Below, in pieces: positions 1 to 7,419 of a stretch of DNA of 64,000 bases. Within the stretch, counting starts at the first letter, position 1; every line of letters starts with the position of its first letter. The position numbers and the translations under genes are program-made. Source of the stretch: Candidatus Heimdallarchaeum endolithica (GTDB lineage: Archaea; Asgardarchaeota; Heimdallarchaeia; Heimdallarchaeales; Heimdallarchaeaceae). Under the pieces are notes generated by a model. The model made no database searches, was not told where the DNA came from, and saw only the letters and a program-made list of their open reading frames with translations. The stretch lies in contig CP084167.1 in assembly GCA_021513715.1 (NCBI GenBank), forward strand, positions 2,397,174 through 2,461,173, written 5' to 3'.

Positions 1-194
1 GCATCAAATAAATTATATTTCCCAAATAAGATATACATTAATATCCTCTCATCATAAGCAGTTAAAAAATCAGCAGTATCAAAGCGAATAAGCCGTATAA
101 TGAAAATAATAGCTGTTAAAAAGAGCATTATTCCAATAATAAAATTAAAAGAAGAGATATTATTTTTTTGGTGATTTTGTTCTTCATTTAACAT
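1..194 (-). CDS. Membrane protein, N-terminal fragment (cut by window edge)
   Basis: An open frame starts at an ATG read from 194 and runs off the left edge with no stop (64 codons visible). The first ~18 residues are polar (many Asn, Gln and Lys). A hydrophobic stretch of about 16 residues follows (roughly residues 19-34) and then positively charged residues, so it looks like a membrane protein with a short cytoplasmic N-terminus. The visible part has no family motif, so I do not assign a function. It is transcribed away from tRNA-Phe. No Shine-Dalgarno is evident, which is compatible with leaderless translation. Confidence 0.55.
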   Translation of the reverse strand, partial: MLNEEQNHQKNNISSFNFIIGIMLFLTAIIFIIRLIRFDTADFLTAYDERILMYILFGKYNLFD

Positions 195-602
195 AAAAAC
201 AACAAAACATTATATATTTTAAAAATGTGTAATATCAAAATTAAAATGGTTAAAAAGTGATTTATAAGCATTAAAAATAAATTCTTAACTAGATCAAATA
301 AAAATTGTAAAGATTATTTAATTATTTACTCATATGAGTGTAGAAATGACATATTGTTATTAGTAACTACCTACTACATTATCGTGCTGAAATAAATCAA
401 ATATAGACATTGGTTTTTCCTATTATAAAGCAGAGAAATTCAGTTGTCACATTTTAACATTAAAACAATAAAAACGAATGTGTTTTGTGTATCTTACCAA
501 GAGCATTATTTGAAATAAATATATTTTCCTTAAGTCCTCATTCATTTATTCATTTCAAAATTGACTTCTCTTGCTAATTATTTGTTCAGAAAATAGTTTT
601 GG
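195..602. other. Gene-free AT-rich stretch
   Basis: About 400 bases between the partial membrane-protein gene and tRNA-Phe. Both strands are interrupted by stops and I see no RNA gene or repeat in it. It presumably holds the promoter of the leftward membrane-protein gene and the 3' trailer of the tRNA. Confidence 0.5.
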
Positions 603-720
603 AGCCTCAGGCGTGATTTGAACACGCGACACCCGGATTGCTGCACAAGTGCTGAAACAGTTTAGTTTTTCAGCGTTTTTGGTTCTTCAGTCCGGCGCTC
701 TCCCGCTGAGCTACTGAGGC
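603..720 (-). tRNA. tRNA-Phe (GAA) with a 46-nt intron
   Basis: On the minus strand the 7-bp acceptor stem (GCCTCAG/CTGAGGC), D-arm, anticodon stem CCGGA/TCCGG, variable loop GTGTC and T-arm GCGTG-TTCAAAT-CACGC are all present. The anticodon loop starts CTGAAG, giving anticodon GAA (686-688). The intron lies between positions 37 and 38 (639-684), the standard archaeal site. It can fold its own 7-bp hairpin (GCTGAAA/TTTCAGC). CCA is encoded directly after the gene (600-602). The discriminator base reads U73 where archaeal tRNA-Phe normally has A73, which is odd and worth checking. Confidence 0.93.
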
Positions 721-777
721 ACTTGGTTTGTTTTAGGGCTTAAAACACTGTTGTACTTGAAGTCTTTTTTACTCGTG

Positions 778-826
778 TTTTGTCCCGTTTTTTACAAATG
801 TTTCCCTTTTAAAAATTTTTCTAATT
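778..826. repeat. Dispersed ~48-bp motif, copy 1
   Basis: It begins TGTCCCGTTTT and ends CTTTTAAAAATTTTTC followed by an AA-ending tail. The same two blocks, in the same order and with almost the same spacing, recur at 40308-40357 on the same strand. This copy lies in the spacer between tRNA-Phe and the Cas4-like gene. The function is unknown; it could be a shared promoter, a termination signal or a protein-binding site. Confidence 0.45.
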
Positions 827-906
827 ACTAGTGCTTCTGAATTATCGTGACAACTATTAATTTAATGGACCAGGTGACAAATTTTTCCTATATCTATTTT
901 TTTGAG

Positions 907-1467
907 CTAATTAATGTAATCGTTTAACTTACTGTTCTTGTTTAACCAGTATTTTTTTCCAAACAATTTCTTTATTTTTGGGATTTTTTTATTTGGTGCA
1001 AAGATTTCATCTATATATTCACACATTCTACATTTTTCTTCACAAAAAGCTCTTTCTTTAATTACACAAGGTAATTGTTCTTCGATTTTTACTTTCACAA
1101 CAAAAGATATAACCTTACTAATCCTCTTTAGTTCTATGTTATCCTCAGTAAAATCTAATATTACTCGTTTCTTTTCATTATTGTTGTTTAGGTACCACAG
1201 TTCAGGAACGATTTCGATGTTAGGTTTCTTTTTTCTAAGGATTTCAGAGTAGGTTAGAACTTGCTTTTTGTCTCTGAACGATTTTTCTCTTGTTTTTAGT
1301 TCTATCACTCTTATTGCTTTTCGATCTACTGTCCAAGCTAAAATGTCTATTCGACCTGTTAAAAGAAATTTCTCTGATAATTCATACTCAATTTTATATT
1401 CAGTTCCGATAACAAGAGAAATTAGTCTTCCGTTATTAGTTTCTTCAACTAAAGTAGAACAAAACAT
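907..1467 (-). CDS. Cas4-like Fe-S nuclease, C-terminal part (frameshifted from the upstream half)
   Basis: This part carries the catalytic core of a Cas4/RecB-type PD-(D/E)XK nuclease: GRIDILAW (metal-binding Asp), VIELKT (E-x-K) and QVLTY (the QxxxY motif). It ends in a C-x3-C-x2-C cluster plus one more Cys, as in the Fe-S cluster of Cas4. The frame stays open upstream of the first ATG to about 1580. There it overlaps, in the -1 frame, the end of the ORF at 1530-2033, which supplies the missing N-terminal Cys and His motifs. The two are therefore one gene split by a missing base, probably in the A5 run at 1565-1569 (T5 in the coding strand). Family assignment is firm. Whether the break is a real mutation, recoding or a sequencing error is open. 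No CRISPR array or other cas gene is nearby. Confidence 0.75.
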   Translation of the reverse strand: MFCSTLVEETNNGRLISLVIGTEYKIEYELSEKFLLTGRIDILAWTVDRKAIRVIELKTREKSFRDKKQVLTYSEILRKKKPNIEIVPELWYLNNNNEKKRVILDFTEDNIELKRISKVISFVVKVKIEEQLPCVIKERAFCEEKCRMCEYIDEIFAPNKKIPKIKKLFGKKYWLNKNSKLNDYIN

Positions 1468-1529
1468 AGCTAAAGAGCGTAAATTAAAATAAAGCTCATC
1501 GTCAAACTTTACTTCTTTTTCTCTCTCAA

Positions 1530-2033
1530 TTATACAATCAAAGTCCTTCTCTCCATCAGGAAAGAAAAATCTTTCCTACACTCATTTAGAGCAGAAAAAA
1601 AAGATTCTTGGACGGATAATTTTTCTTGTATATAAAAATGTTCTACTAAGTCGAAATTATTTGATAAAACAGATTGTAGAAGTAGATGGTAAAAAGTTCC
1701 TAATTCCATAGACCGTGTAGAAGCATACTCTCTTAATTTATTCATTTTAAGTAGAAGAGCGATATAAGGTCTAATTGTACAAAAATCATCATCAAGAACA
1801 TCAGTAACGCTAATACGAATAGGTTTAGAGATCATGTTACTCACACTAATTATTAATTTTTGAATTAATTTATAAAAAAGGAAAAAGAGAATTATTAAAA
1901 AAGAATATAAAAAAATCCTATGAAAACAAGTATTCCAAACAGTGAAAACATAAAAAGGAAATAAAGAGAATAGGAAGGGATTATTTGAATTAATTATAAT
2001 AATAGTTGTAAAAAGCATGTATTGAGTGTACAT
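1530..2033 (-). CDS. Cas4-like nuclease, N-terminal part (frameshifted)
   Basis: From about residue 68 it reads like the start of a Cas4-type nuclease: IRISVTDVLDDDFC carries the first cluster Cys, and GTFYHLLL carries the RecB-type His. The reading frame then stops at 1530, while the nuclease core continues in another frame (see 907-1467). Upstream of this domain are about 65 hydrophobic residues with one or two possible membrane spans. Either the protein is membrane-anchored or the true start is the ATG at 1835, directly before the Cas4-like domain. No Shine-Dalgarno decides between them. The gene follows the winged-helix regulator by 17 bases and is probably co-transcribed with it. Confidence 0.65.
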   Translation of the reverse strand: MYTQYMLFTTIIIINSNNPFLFSLFPFYVFTVWNTCFHRIFLYSFLIILFFLFYKLIQKLIISVSNMISKPIRISVTDVLDDDFCTIRPYIALLLKMNKLREYASTRSMELGTFYHLLLQSVLSNNFDLVEHFYIQEKLSVQESFFSALNECRKDFSFLMERRTLIV

Positions 2034-2050
2034 AAAGTAAAGATAGGAGA

Positions 2051-2350
2051 TTAAGTGATTTCTTTCAATTTTTTTAATATCTCAACAACTTTCTTTCCTC
2101 TAGTAGTAAGCGAAAAAAACCTGCGGTTGTAAGGGGGTTCTTTTTTTTCATTAATCAGTTCCTGATCTAAAAGTTTGCGAACAGCGGTATAAATAGCTGT
2201 TTGCCCAATTTTTACAGTATCCTTAATAATACTTGATAAATTAGCGTTCTTCTTTTCATCTAAATAAATGAGAATATGTATCGCTCCTTTTTGTTCTAGG
2301 GTTGCTATCAATTCTTTGAAAGAATAGTTCTCAGTGTCATTCATACGCAT
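2051..2350 (-). CDS. Winged-helix transcriptional regulator (PadR/MarR/HxlR-like)
   Basis: A 99-residue protein with one winged-helix domain: a helical N-terminus, a turn-helix around residues 40-60 (IGQTAIYTAVRKLLDQELI) and a wing (RRFFSLTTRGKKVVEIL). The pattern matches small archaeal PadR/MarR/HxlR-type DNA-binding proteins; the exact subfamily cannot be fixed. A TATA-like box (TTTTATATATTC in the coding strand, about 2362-2373) lies just upstream, so the transcript may be nearly leaderless and the ATG at 2344 is an alternative start. It heads the Cas4-like unit and faces a divergent operon. It could control both from the 164-bp shared spacer. Confidence 0.75.
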   Translation of the reverse strand: MRMNDTENYSFKELIATLEQKGAIHILIYLDEKKNANLSSIIKDTVKIGQTAIYTAVRKLLDQELINEKKEPPYNRRFFSLTTRGKKVVEILKKLKEIT

Positions 2351-2514
2351 TTAACACCGTTAGAATATATAAAACATGTCTTCGTCTTAACAATTAACGT
2401 AATTATAAAAACAAAAGTTTAAATAATATATTGTAGATAAACTAAATGAGTATTTATTCTTCAGTAATAGATATTCAGAGCGACGGAAGTGATAAAACAT
2501 GAAAGGAGAAAAAA
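2351..2514. promoter_or_regulatory. Divergent promoter region
   Basis: The spacer separates the leftward regulator/Cas4-like unit from the rightward ATPase operon. It has a TATA-like box for the minus strand near 2362-2373 and an AT-rich TTTAAATAATATAT element near 2416-2430 for the plus strand. This is a natural place for autoregulation by the adjacent winged-helix protein, which is inference. Confidence 0.45.
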
Positions 2515-2790
2515 ATGCGAAAAAAAGAAAAAGGAAAAAAAACTTTTATTCATTATTTAGTCGCTCCAGACAATAAAAGGGAAGAAGAACAGTTTGCTTA
2601 CAAAACTCTTAAACATTCTATAAAGGACAGAATCTTATTTAATCCTTCGAGTACTTTTACTTTTCACTTCTATGATAGAGTCCAAGATTTTTTGCTTTCT
2701 TTAAAAACCATTTCACAGATTATTTTTTTAGAAATTTATATTTTTTTTAATCTTCCTTCATTTCACATATATGGAGGGAATAAGAAATGA
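2515..2790 (+). CDS. Small protein of unknown function, first gene of the ParA-like operon
   Basis: A 91-residue ORF with a good Shine-Dalgarno (AAAGGAG, eight bases before the ATG). Its stop overlaps the ATG of the next gene (ATGA), which supports real translation. The N-terminus is very basic (RKKEKGKK), followed by aromatic and hydrophobic segments. I recognise no family. Tight coupling to the 378-aa protein and the ATPase suggests it belongs to the same functional unit. Confidence 0.6.
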   Translation: MRKKEKGKKTFIHYLVAPDNKREEEQFAYKTLKHSIKDRILFNPSSTFTFHFYDRVQDFLLSLKTISQIIFLEIYIFFNLPSFHIYGGNKK

Positions 2791-3923
2791 CAATAACTGA
2801 GAATGAAACAATACAGCAGGAATCACCTATAGAATTCACTACAACTGTATTAACAAGATTCAAAATTCGTTTTCCACAAGAGAATTGCGATATTAAAGGA
2901 GGAGAGGAGTATCATATTTACTTGGAAAATTTGAGTAACGATACAGTAGGCAAACAAGGAGTTGATTTACCTATCACTCAAACAAAGGGTGGGAAACTAG
3001 AATTCACTTTATCTCATCGATTGAGGAAGTTGTTCAGTGTTGGAGACAAAGTAAAAGTTAAAGTTGTTAGCGCTACTGAAGAATTTTATTCTCCAGATAA
3101 TTTTTTAGGAGAAAAACCAAACGAGCTAACAGACTTTTTAGGAAAAAAATTGTCAGTTGTTTTTCTTTATAGAATAGGAGAAAATAGAGGTTTAATTGCT
3201 AGCGAATGCGAAAAAGAAGAAAAAATGAAGGAACTAGAAAGCATAGAAGAGACATATGCTTTACTTACTCCAGAAAAGACAAGAAAAGGAAATAATGGGA
3301 GAATAAAAATACAAACGGAAATGTATGATGATCATGCCGTTACTCGTTTTTTCATAAAAATGAAAAAATATAATTTGTTTAAGCAGAAGGAAGGTTTCTA
3401 TCCTGTGGATTATTATTTATTAATTAAGAACCAAGAACCAATTACTGTATACGTTTGTCTAATGGTTATTACCACGCATGGGGTGTATAAATTCCTATTA
3501 GCATCAAAAATAGTCAAAGAGTTTGAGCGATTTCTTACTTCAAAATTGAATATTTATACTATTAGAGATAAATTATACGAATTAGAAAAAAAAGTAGAAA
3601 AAATAGTTTATGACTCTTTCAATTCTAAGTTAAGAAAAGAAGAGGAAGAGATAGGCAACTACTTTTCGACTAGTACTATGCTTGAGATAATGGATCATTC
3701 TTCTTCCTATGTGCTCAAAGCAATTCTTGCTCTGAACACTAATAATATAATTTCTAGAGATGGGATAGAAGAATATGTGGAAAAGGAATATAATATCAGT
3801 GATAAGGAATACATCACGTATTCTCTATTGTATTTATTGGAAAAGGGGATAATACGAAGGATTACTGCAGCCAATGGCAAAACTTGTTTTTCATTGGTGA
3901 AAATAGATGACAAGAAAAAGTAA
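2787..3923 (+). CDS. Unknown protein with C-terminal winged-helix-like domain
   Basis: 378 residues. The first ~130 residues look beta-rich (alternating charged and hydrophobic segments such as GGKLEFTLSHRLRKLF and VKVKVV). The middle is mixed, with a charged helix around 260-290 that could form a coiled coil. The last ~70 residues resemble a winged helix (ILALNTNNIISRDGIEEYV ... LLYLLEKGIIRRI ... FSLVKI). I do not recognise the whole protein. It overlaps the upstream gene by four bases and the downstream ParA-like gene by 17 bases, so the three are probably translated as one unit. A DNA-binding partner for the ATPase, analogous to ParB or another centromere-binding protein, is a plausible but untested idea. 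Confidence 0.75.
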   Translation: MTITENETIQQESPIEFTTTVLTRFKIRFPQENCDIKGGEEYHIYLENLSNDTVGKQGVDLPITQTKGGKLEFTLSHRLRKLFSVGDKVKVKVVSATEEFYSPDNFLGEKPNELTDFLGKKLSVVFLYRIGENRGLIASECEKEEKMKELESIEETYALLTPEKTRKGNNGRIKIQTEMYDDHAVTRFFIKMKKYNLFKQKEGFYPVDYYLLIKNQEPITVYVCLMVITTHGVYKFLLASKIVKEFERFLTSKLNIYTIRDKLYELEKKVEKIVYDSFNSKLRKEEEEIGNYFSTSTMLEIMDHSSSYVLKAILALNTNNIISRDGIEEYVEKEYNISDKEYITYSLLYLLEKGIIRRITAANGKTCFSLVKIDDKKK

Positions 3924-4722
3924 ATTACTAACTCTCTTCTCATTTGAAGGGGGAACAGGAAAAACCATGCTCGCGTTAAACATGGGAAAAATGTTTGTGC
4001 GAGAAAAAAAGAAAACACTAGTTGTTGAATTGGATATATTTAATCCTAGCTATCACTATCTTCTGAATAAAAAAGTGGAGAAGGAGAAATATTTAACCCA
4101 TTGGTTATTAAAAAGGAATATTTCAGACTCTTCAAAACGTAAAAATTTCGATGACTGTATATTAGAGCATGAAACAGGAATAGATTTTGCTATTGTAGAA
4201 CCTGTTTTGACTCTCAATGAAATCAATAATAGATATACTACACTCACTGCAGACACATTCCTAGATTTTTTGATGGGCTTGATAGTAGAAATGAAAATAA
4301 AATACGACTTTATAATCATAGATTGTCCTAGTACTTTGAATATATTCAGCGTAAATGCAATATTTGTAGCTGATAAACCAATATTAGTCGCAAGTCCCAA
4401 CTTGTTCTTGCTAAAAGCGAATGCGGAAAGGATAGCCCATTTCCCAGAGTATGTTAAAATCAAACCTTTGGACATCATCGTAAATAATTTCAAAAACACA
4501 TCCACACCAAATGAAATGAAACAAAAAATAATGGATATATTGAATCTATCTTTCGATAATCAAATAATCATATTAGAACATTCTACTACTTATTTTAACG
4601 ATGTGGTAACAGAAAAAAAACTGTTTTTAGATCCAGAACGAGACTATGTATTATATAATTGCATTTTCAACTATGTACGCTCTTATACAAGAGAACAAAA
4701 AGACCCCCCAATTCAATTATAA
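3907..4722 (+). CDS. ParA/MinD-like P-loop ATPase
   Basis: 271 residues of the SIMIBI class. The N-terminal Walker A is FEGGTGKTM at about residues 13-21, and a switch II/Walker B-like IIIDCPST lies near 138-145. A ParA-type middle (VADKPILVASPN) and a helical C-terminus follow. In ParA and MinD proteins the P-loop normally begins K-G-G, the signature lysine that reaches across the dimer. Here that position is Glu, so dimerisation or hydrolysis may work differently. It is the last gene of a three-gene operon whose middle member may bind DNA, which fits DNA partition or element maintenance. Confidence 0.85.
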   Translation: MTRKSKLLTLFSFEGGTGKTMLALNMGKMFVREKKKTLVVELDIFNPSYHYLLNKKVEKEKYLTHWLLKRNISDSSKRKNFDDCILEHETGIDFAIVEPVLTLNEINNRYTTLTADTFLDFLMGLIVEMKIKYDFIIIDCPSTLNIFSVNAIFVADKPILVASPNLFLLKANAERIAHFPEYVKIKPLDIIVNNFKNTSTPNEMKQKIMDILNLSFDNQIIILEHSTTYFNDVVTEKKLFLDPERDYVLYNCIFNYVRSYTREQKDPPIQL

Positions 4723-4798
4723 TTAAATTATTTTTTACTAATCTATTATTTATTAAATTATTAAGAAAAACATTATTCTGTTTTGACTTAGTTTTTTT

Positions 4799-4851
4799 GT
4801 CTATACGTTCTATCGACACATGGATTTTTTGTCTATACGTTTTATCGACAC
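4799..4851. repeat. Two direct repeats (21 nt, 32-nt period) between convergent genes
   Basis: Two copies starting GTCTATACGTT and ending TATCGACAC lie at 4799-4819 and 4831-4851. They differ at one base, and each is preceded by a run of six or seven T. Each copy is itself an imperfect inverted repeat (GTCTATA/TATCGAC). They sit between the end of the ParA-like operon and the end of the HEPN gene. They could be a binding-site pair, for example a partition site for the adjacent ATPase system, or part of a terminator. Two copies are too few to call a CRISPR. Confidence 0.6.
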
Positions 4852-4882
4852 TTGTCTGATCAAAGCTAATGAAAAGTTATTA

Positions 4883-5827
4883 TTATTTATTCGAATCAAA
4901 GAAATATGTTAGGATTCTCTCAAACAATGCTAGGTATTTCATAGTTGATAAACTAATTTCAACAATAAAGAAAAGCATTTTAAATTCTGTAAGAACTTTT
5001 TCCCCTATACTAAGCATGTCCTTTTCCCACTCTGTTTTTGGTTCAATTTCATCAACAGTTTTTTTTCTCAACTCTAATAAAGTATTTTCAGCCTTTTGAA
5101 GTTGTTTTGGAAACTTTTTCTTTAACTTATTGATTTCTACTAATGGTTTTGCATGAGCTATTTCGTTTCTTAATTTTATGATACCCAAAAAAGCTGTTTT
5201 ATTGTTTGCTTTGTTTAATTTGCGGTATGCATCACTAATTATTTTCGGTAATCTTTCATCTAGTACCTTCATTAATCTGTTTGGTCTTTCTTTTATAGAA
5301 CTTTTGTGGAATTCTTTGCTAATATCAGGTATAATTTCGCGTTGAGCTTTTTTACACATGTAGTCATAACTTTCACCAAGAAAAGTATCAATGTAAGCAT
5401 ATTGTGTTAAAATTAAATAAGCAATAAGACGTGGAATGAGATTGATATGTTTAAGCGTTTTAGATAGAGTCGAATCTTGTTTTATCTTTTTTTCTTCCTT
5501 ATTAGCGTTTAATAATGTTAAAAGTTTTAACATGTCCTCTTTCTGTTCGATTTCCATAGTTTCAGTTATTTTTTCAATATTATTAAGAAAATAATTGTAT
5601 GCTTGTATTAATACTGGTATAACTTGAGGACTGTACGCTATTGCTATAAAGCCTAATAAATCCTTACAATTGCTTTCAAACTTTTTTCCAAAGTCTGTAT
5701 TAAAGAATGAAAATTGCTCATCTTCAAATATATTAATAAAATCGATATCTAATTGTTCGATAGTGTTTTCAATAAATTCTGATAGTTCCTTCTTTTCTAT
5801 CTTTCCCATCATTACGAATATATACAT
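4883..5827 (-). CDS. HEPN-domain protein, possible ribonuclease
   Basis: 314 mostly helical residues. Near the C-terminal third is LRNEIAHA, giving the R-x4-H motif (Arg220, His225) that marks HEPN RNases of defence and toxin systems. The N-terminal ~200 residues have no motif I know. Tandem in-frame ATGs at 5812 and 5809 are about 25 bases downstream of a TATA-like TTATATAATC, so a leaderless start there is more likely than 5827. The gene is convergent with the ParA-like operon, and I see no paired antitoxin gene directly beside it. The HEPN call rests on the motif and helical context. Confidence 0.7.
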   Translation of the reverse strand: MYIFVMMGKIEKKELSEFIENTIEQLDIDFINIFEDEQFSFFNTDFGKKFESNCKDLLGFIAIAYSPQVIPVLIQAYNYFLNNIEKITETMEIEQKEDMLKLLTLLNANKEEKKIKQDSTLSKTLKHINLIPRLIAYLILTQYAYIDTFLGESYDYMCKKAQREIIPDISKEFHKSSIKERPNRLMKVLDERLPKIISDAYRKLNKANNKTAFLGIIKLRNEIAHAKPLVEINKLKKKFPKQLQKAENTLLELRKKTVDEIEPKTEWEKDMLSIGEKVLTEFKMLFFIVEISLSTMKYLALFERILTYFFDSNK

Positions 5828-5919
5828 TGTTAAGATTATATAGTTTGTCAGAAATATATTCTCAAATAAAAAAGAACTCTCTGCCCATTAAAAAGAAATT
5901 AATTCTTTACATACTTTAA

Positions 5920-6162
5920 TATGATAGACTGAACTTATTTTTAAGGCATTTATACAAGGAAACAGTTGACAGTTATGTTTATGGTTGTTTTACTGATACT
6001 ATCGCTTTAACAGCTTCGCTAATGGAACCTTTTCTTGAAAATGAGATTTAATTTGAATCTCTAAAAAATTACCAACCATTTTACAATAATAAAAACAATA
6101 AAGTGAAACCAAGAGCAATCAATTTATCTAACTTGGTTGAACTAGCAAATGAAAAAAGTTAA
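5920..6162 (+). pseudogene. Decayed HEPN-like gene fragment
   Basis: An 81-codon frame with one internal TAA and no start codon. Before the stop it reads LYKETVDSYVYGCFTDTI followed by ALTASLMEPFL. This resembles the first helices of archaeal HEPN/DUF4145-type proteins, in which an aromatic-Gly-Cys-Phe helix precedes a short-sided Leu/Ser/Glu helix. After the stop the same frame stays open for about 45 more codons. It sits in the 508-base spacer between a HEPN gene and a DUF4145 gene. I read it as the remnant of a related gene. The similarity is by eye only. Confidence 0.4.
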
Positions 6163-6335
6163 TATCGACTAATTTAAAAACAAAACTTGAAATTTTTATA
6201 CTGTTCGTCTTGTTCATTGAGTAAATAATATGCTTAATATAGTAATAATTTTTTGATATAGGAATTAAGAATAAGATAAACATTGGAAAGAAATCGAAGA
6301 GATTTTAAAGGATTAATAATTAAAGAGGAAGAGAT

Positions 6336-7055
6336 ATGAATTATATAAGTCCAGAATTTGGTAATGAAGCTTATACGTGTCCTTATTGTGATATTGTATC
6401 ACAACATAAATTTTATTCTGTTGCAATTAGTGTCTATTCAATCTTAGATTTCGATAAATATCATAAACCAAAAGAAAAAAATAATAGTCATAGAAAAGCA
6501 CGTGTTAGTTTTGATTGTTCTCATTCAGATTTTGAACATCTTGCTATTTCCATTTGCGTTCATTGTAATAATTATTGTATTTGGGAATTAGAAAATAAAA
6601 AAATTATTTTTCCACTTGTTTATGGACCAAAACCTAATAATGATTTGCCTAAAGATCTAAAAGATGATTTTAATGAGGCTAGGTCGATTATTAATTTATC
6701 ACCTCGTGCTTCGGCTGCTCTGTCACGTTTAATTCTTGAAAAACTGCTGAAACATTTGAAAATTAAGGGGAAAAATCTCAATGATATGATTGTATATCTC
6801 ATTACTCAAGGTTTGAATGAGAAGTTGCAAAAGGCAATGGACACTTTACGGGTATTTGGTAATGAAGCTGTACATCCAGGACAAATAGATCTGAAAGATG
6901 ATAGGGAAACTGCAACTGGTTTGTTAGACTTAATTAATATTTTAGTTGAAGATTTGATTTCAAAGAAAAAGAGGATAGATAATCTATACAATAAGCTTCC
7001 TCAATCAAAACGGAAAAGTATTGAGAACAGGGTTAAGAAAACTAAAATGAAATGA
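6336..7055 (+). CDS. DUF4145 domain protein (HEPN superfamily) with zinc ribbon
   Basis: 239 residues. An N-terminal zinc-ribbon-like half has Cys pairs C15-x2-C18 and C74-x2-C77. The C-terminal DUF4145 half contains SPRASAALSRLILEKLL, LNDMI and DTLRVFGNEAVHPG, the signature pattern of that family. DUF4145 is a HEPN-related domain often found alone or attached to restriction and defence proteins; a catalytic role is not established. A purine-rich GAGGAAGAG precedes the ATG. It stands alone between the HEPN remnant and the Mrr-like nuclease, in line with an accessory defence region. Confidence 0.85.
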   Translation: MNYISPEFGNEAYTCPYCDIVSQHKFYSVAISVYSILDFDKYHKPKEKNNSHRKARVSFDCSHSDFEHLAISICVHCNNYCIWELENKKIIFPLVYGPKPNNDLPKDLKDDFNEARSIINLSPRASAALSRLILEKLLKHLKIKGKNLNDMIVYLITQGLNEKLQKAMDTLRVFGNEAVHPGQIDLKDDRETATGLLDLINILVEDLISKKKRIDNLYNKLPQSKRKSIENRVKKTKMK

Positions 7056-7419
7056 TTTTTCTTGCTTAATGAGTAAATATCACCTTGATTTCTTTAATGT
7101 TTCATTTTTAAAACTAAGAAAAAAACAATTTAATAAATTACACTTGTGTTATATGTTGAAAAGAATTTATGCAAGGCTAAGAATAGCAATTGAGAGTTTT
7201 TAATAAACAAAAGTTATAACTTTTCAGCATTCCTGTTTTTTACACATGAAGAATTGAATGAGAAGAAAAATAGCATTATAATACTTATATAGCTGTGTAT
7301 TAACATAATTTCTGAAGTAATACTTGACGGTTTCCTTTGGAATTAAGTTCTGGGAAAAATTTTTCTACACTGCAATATCCTTTAATAATCGTTAAATAGT
7401 TTGGAATGGATTTTTAATT
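7056..7419. other. Gene-free spacer
   Basis: 364 AT-rich bases between the DUF4145 gene and the nuclease gene. I see no convincing ORF, RNA or repeat. It probably holds the nuclease promoter (AT-rich AATCGTTAAATAGTTTGG near 7386-7403). Confidence 0.45.

Noticed and set aside
600..906. tRNA-Phe as attachment site of an integrated element
   Set aside because: The accessory genes lie on the 5' side of the tRNA, not the 3' side where integrases usually insert. I found no duplicate of the tRNA 3' end and no integrase gene.
4799..4851. Possible CRISPR remnant next to a Cas4-like gene
   Set aside because: Only two repeat copies with an 11-base spacer, far shorter than a CRISPR spacer, and no other cas genes in the window.
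4659..5099. Two short plus-strand ORFs around the direct repeats
   Set aside because: They overlap the ends of the ParA-like and HEPN genes, have no Shine-Dalgarno, and encode low-complexity hydrophobic peptides.
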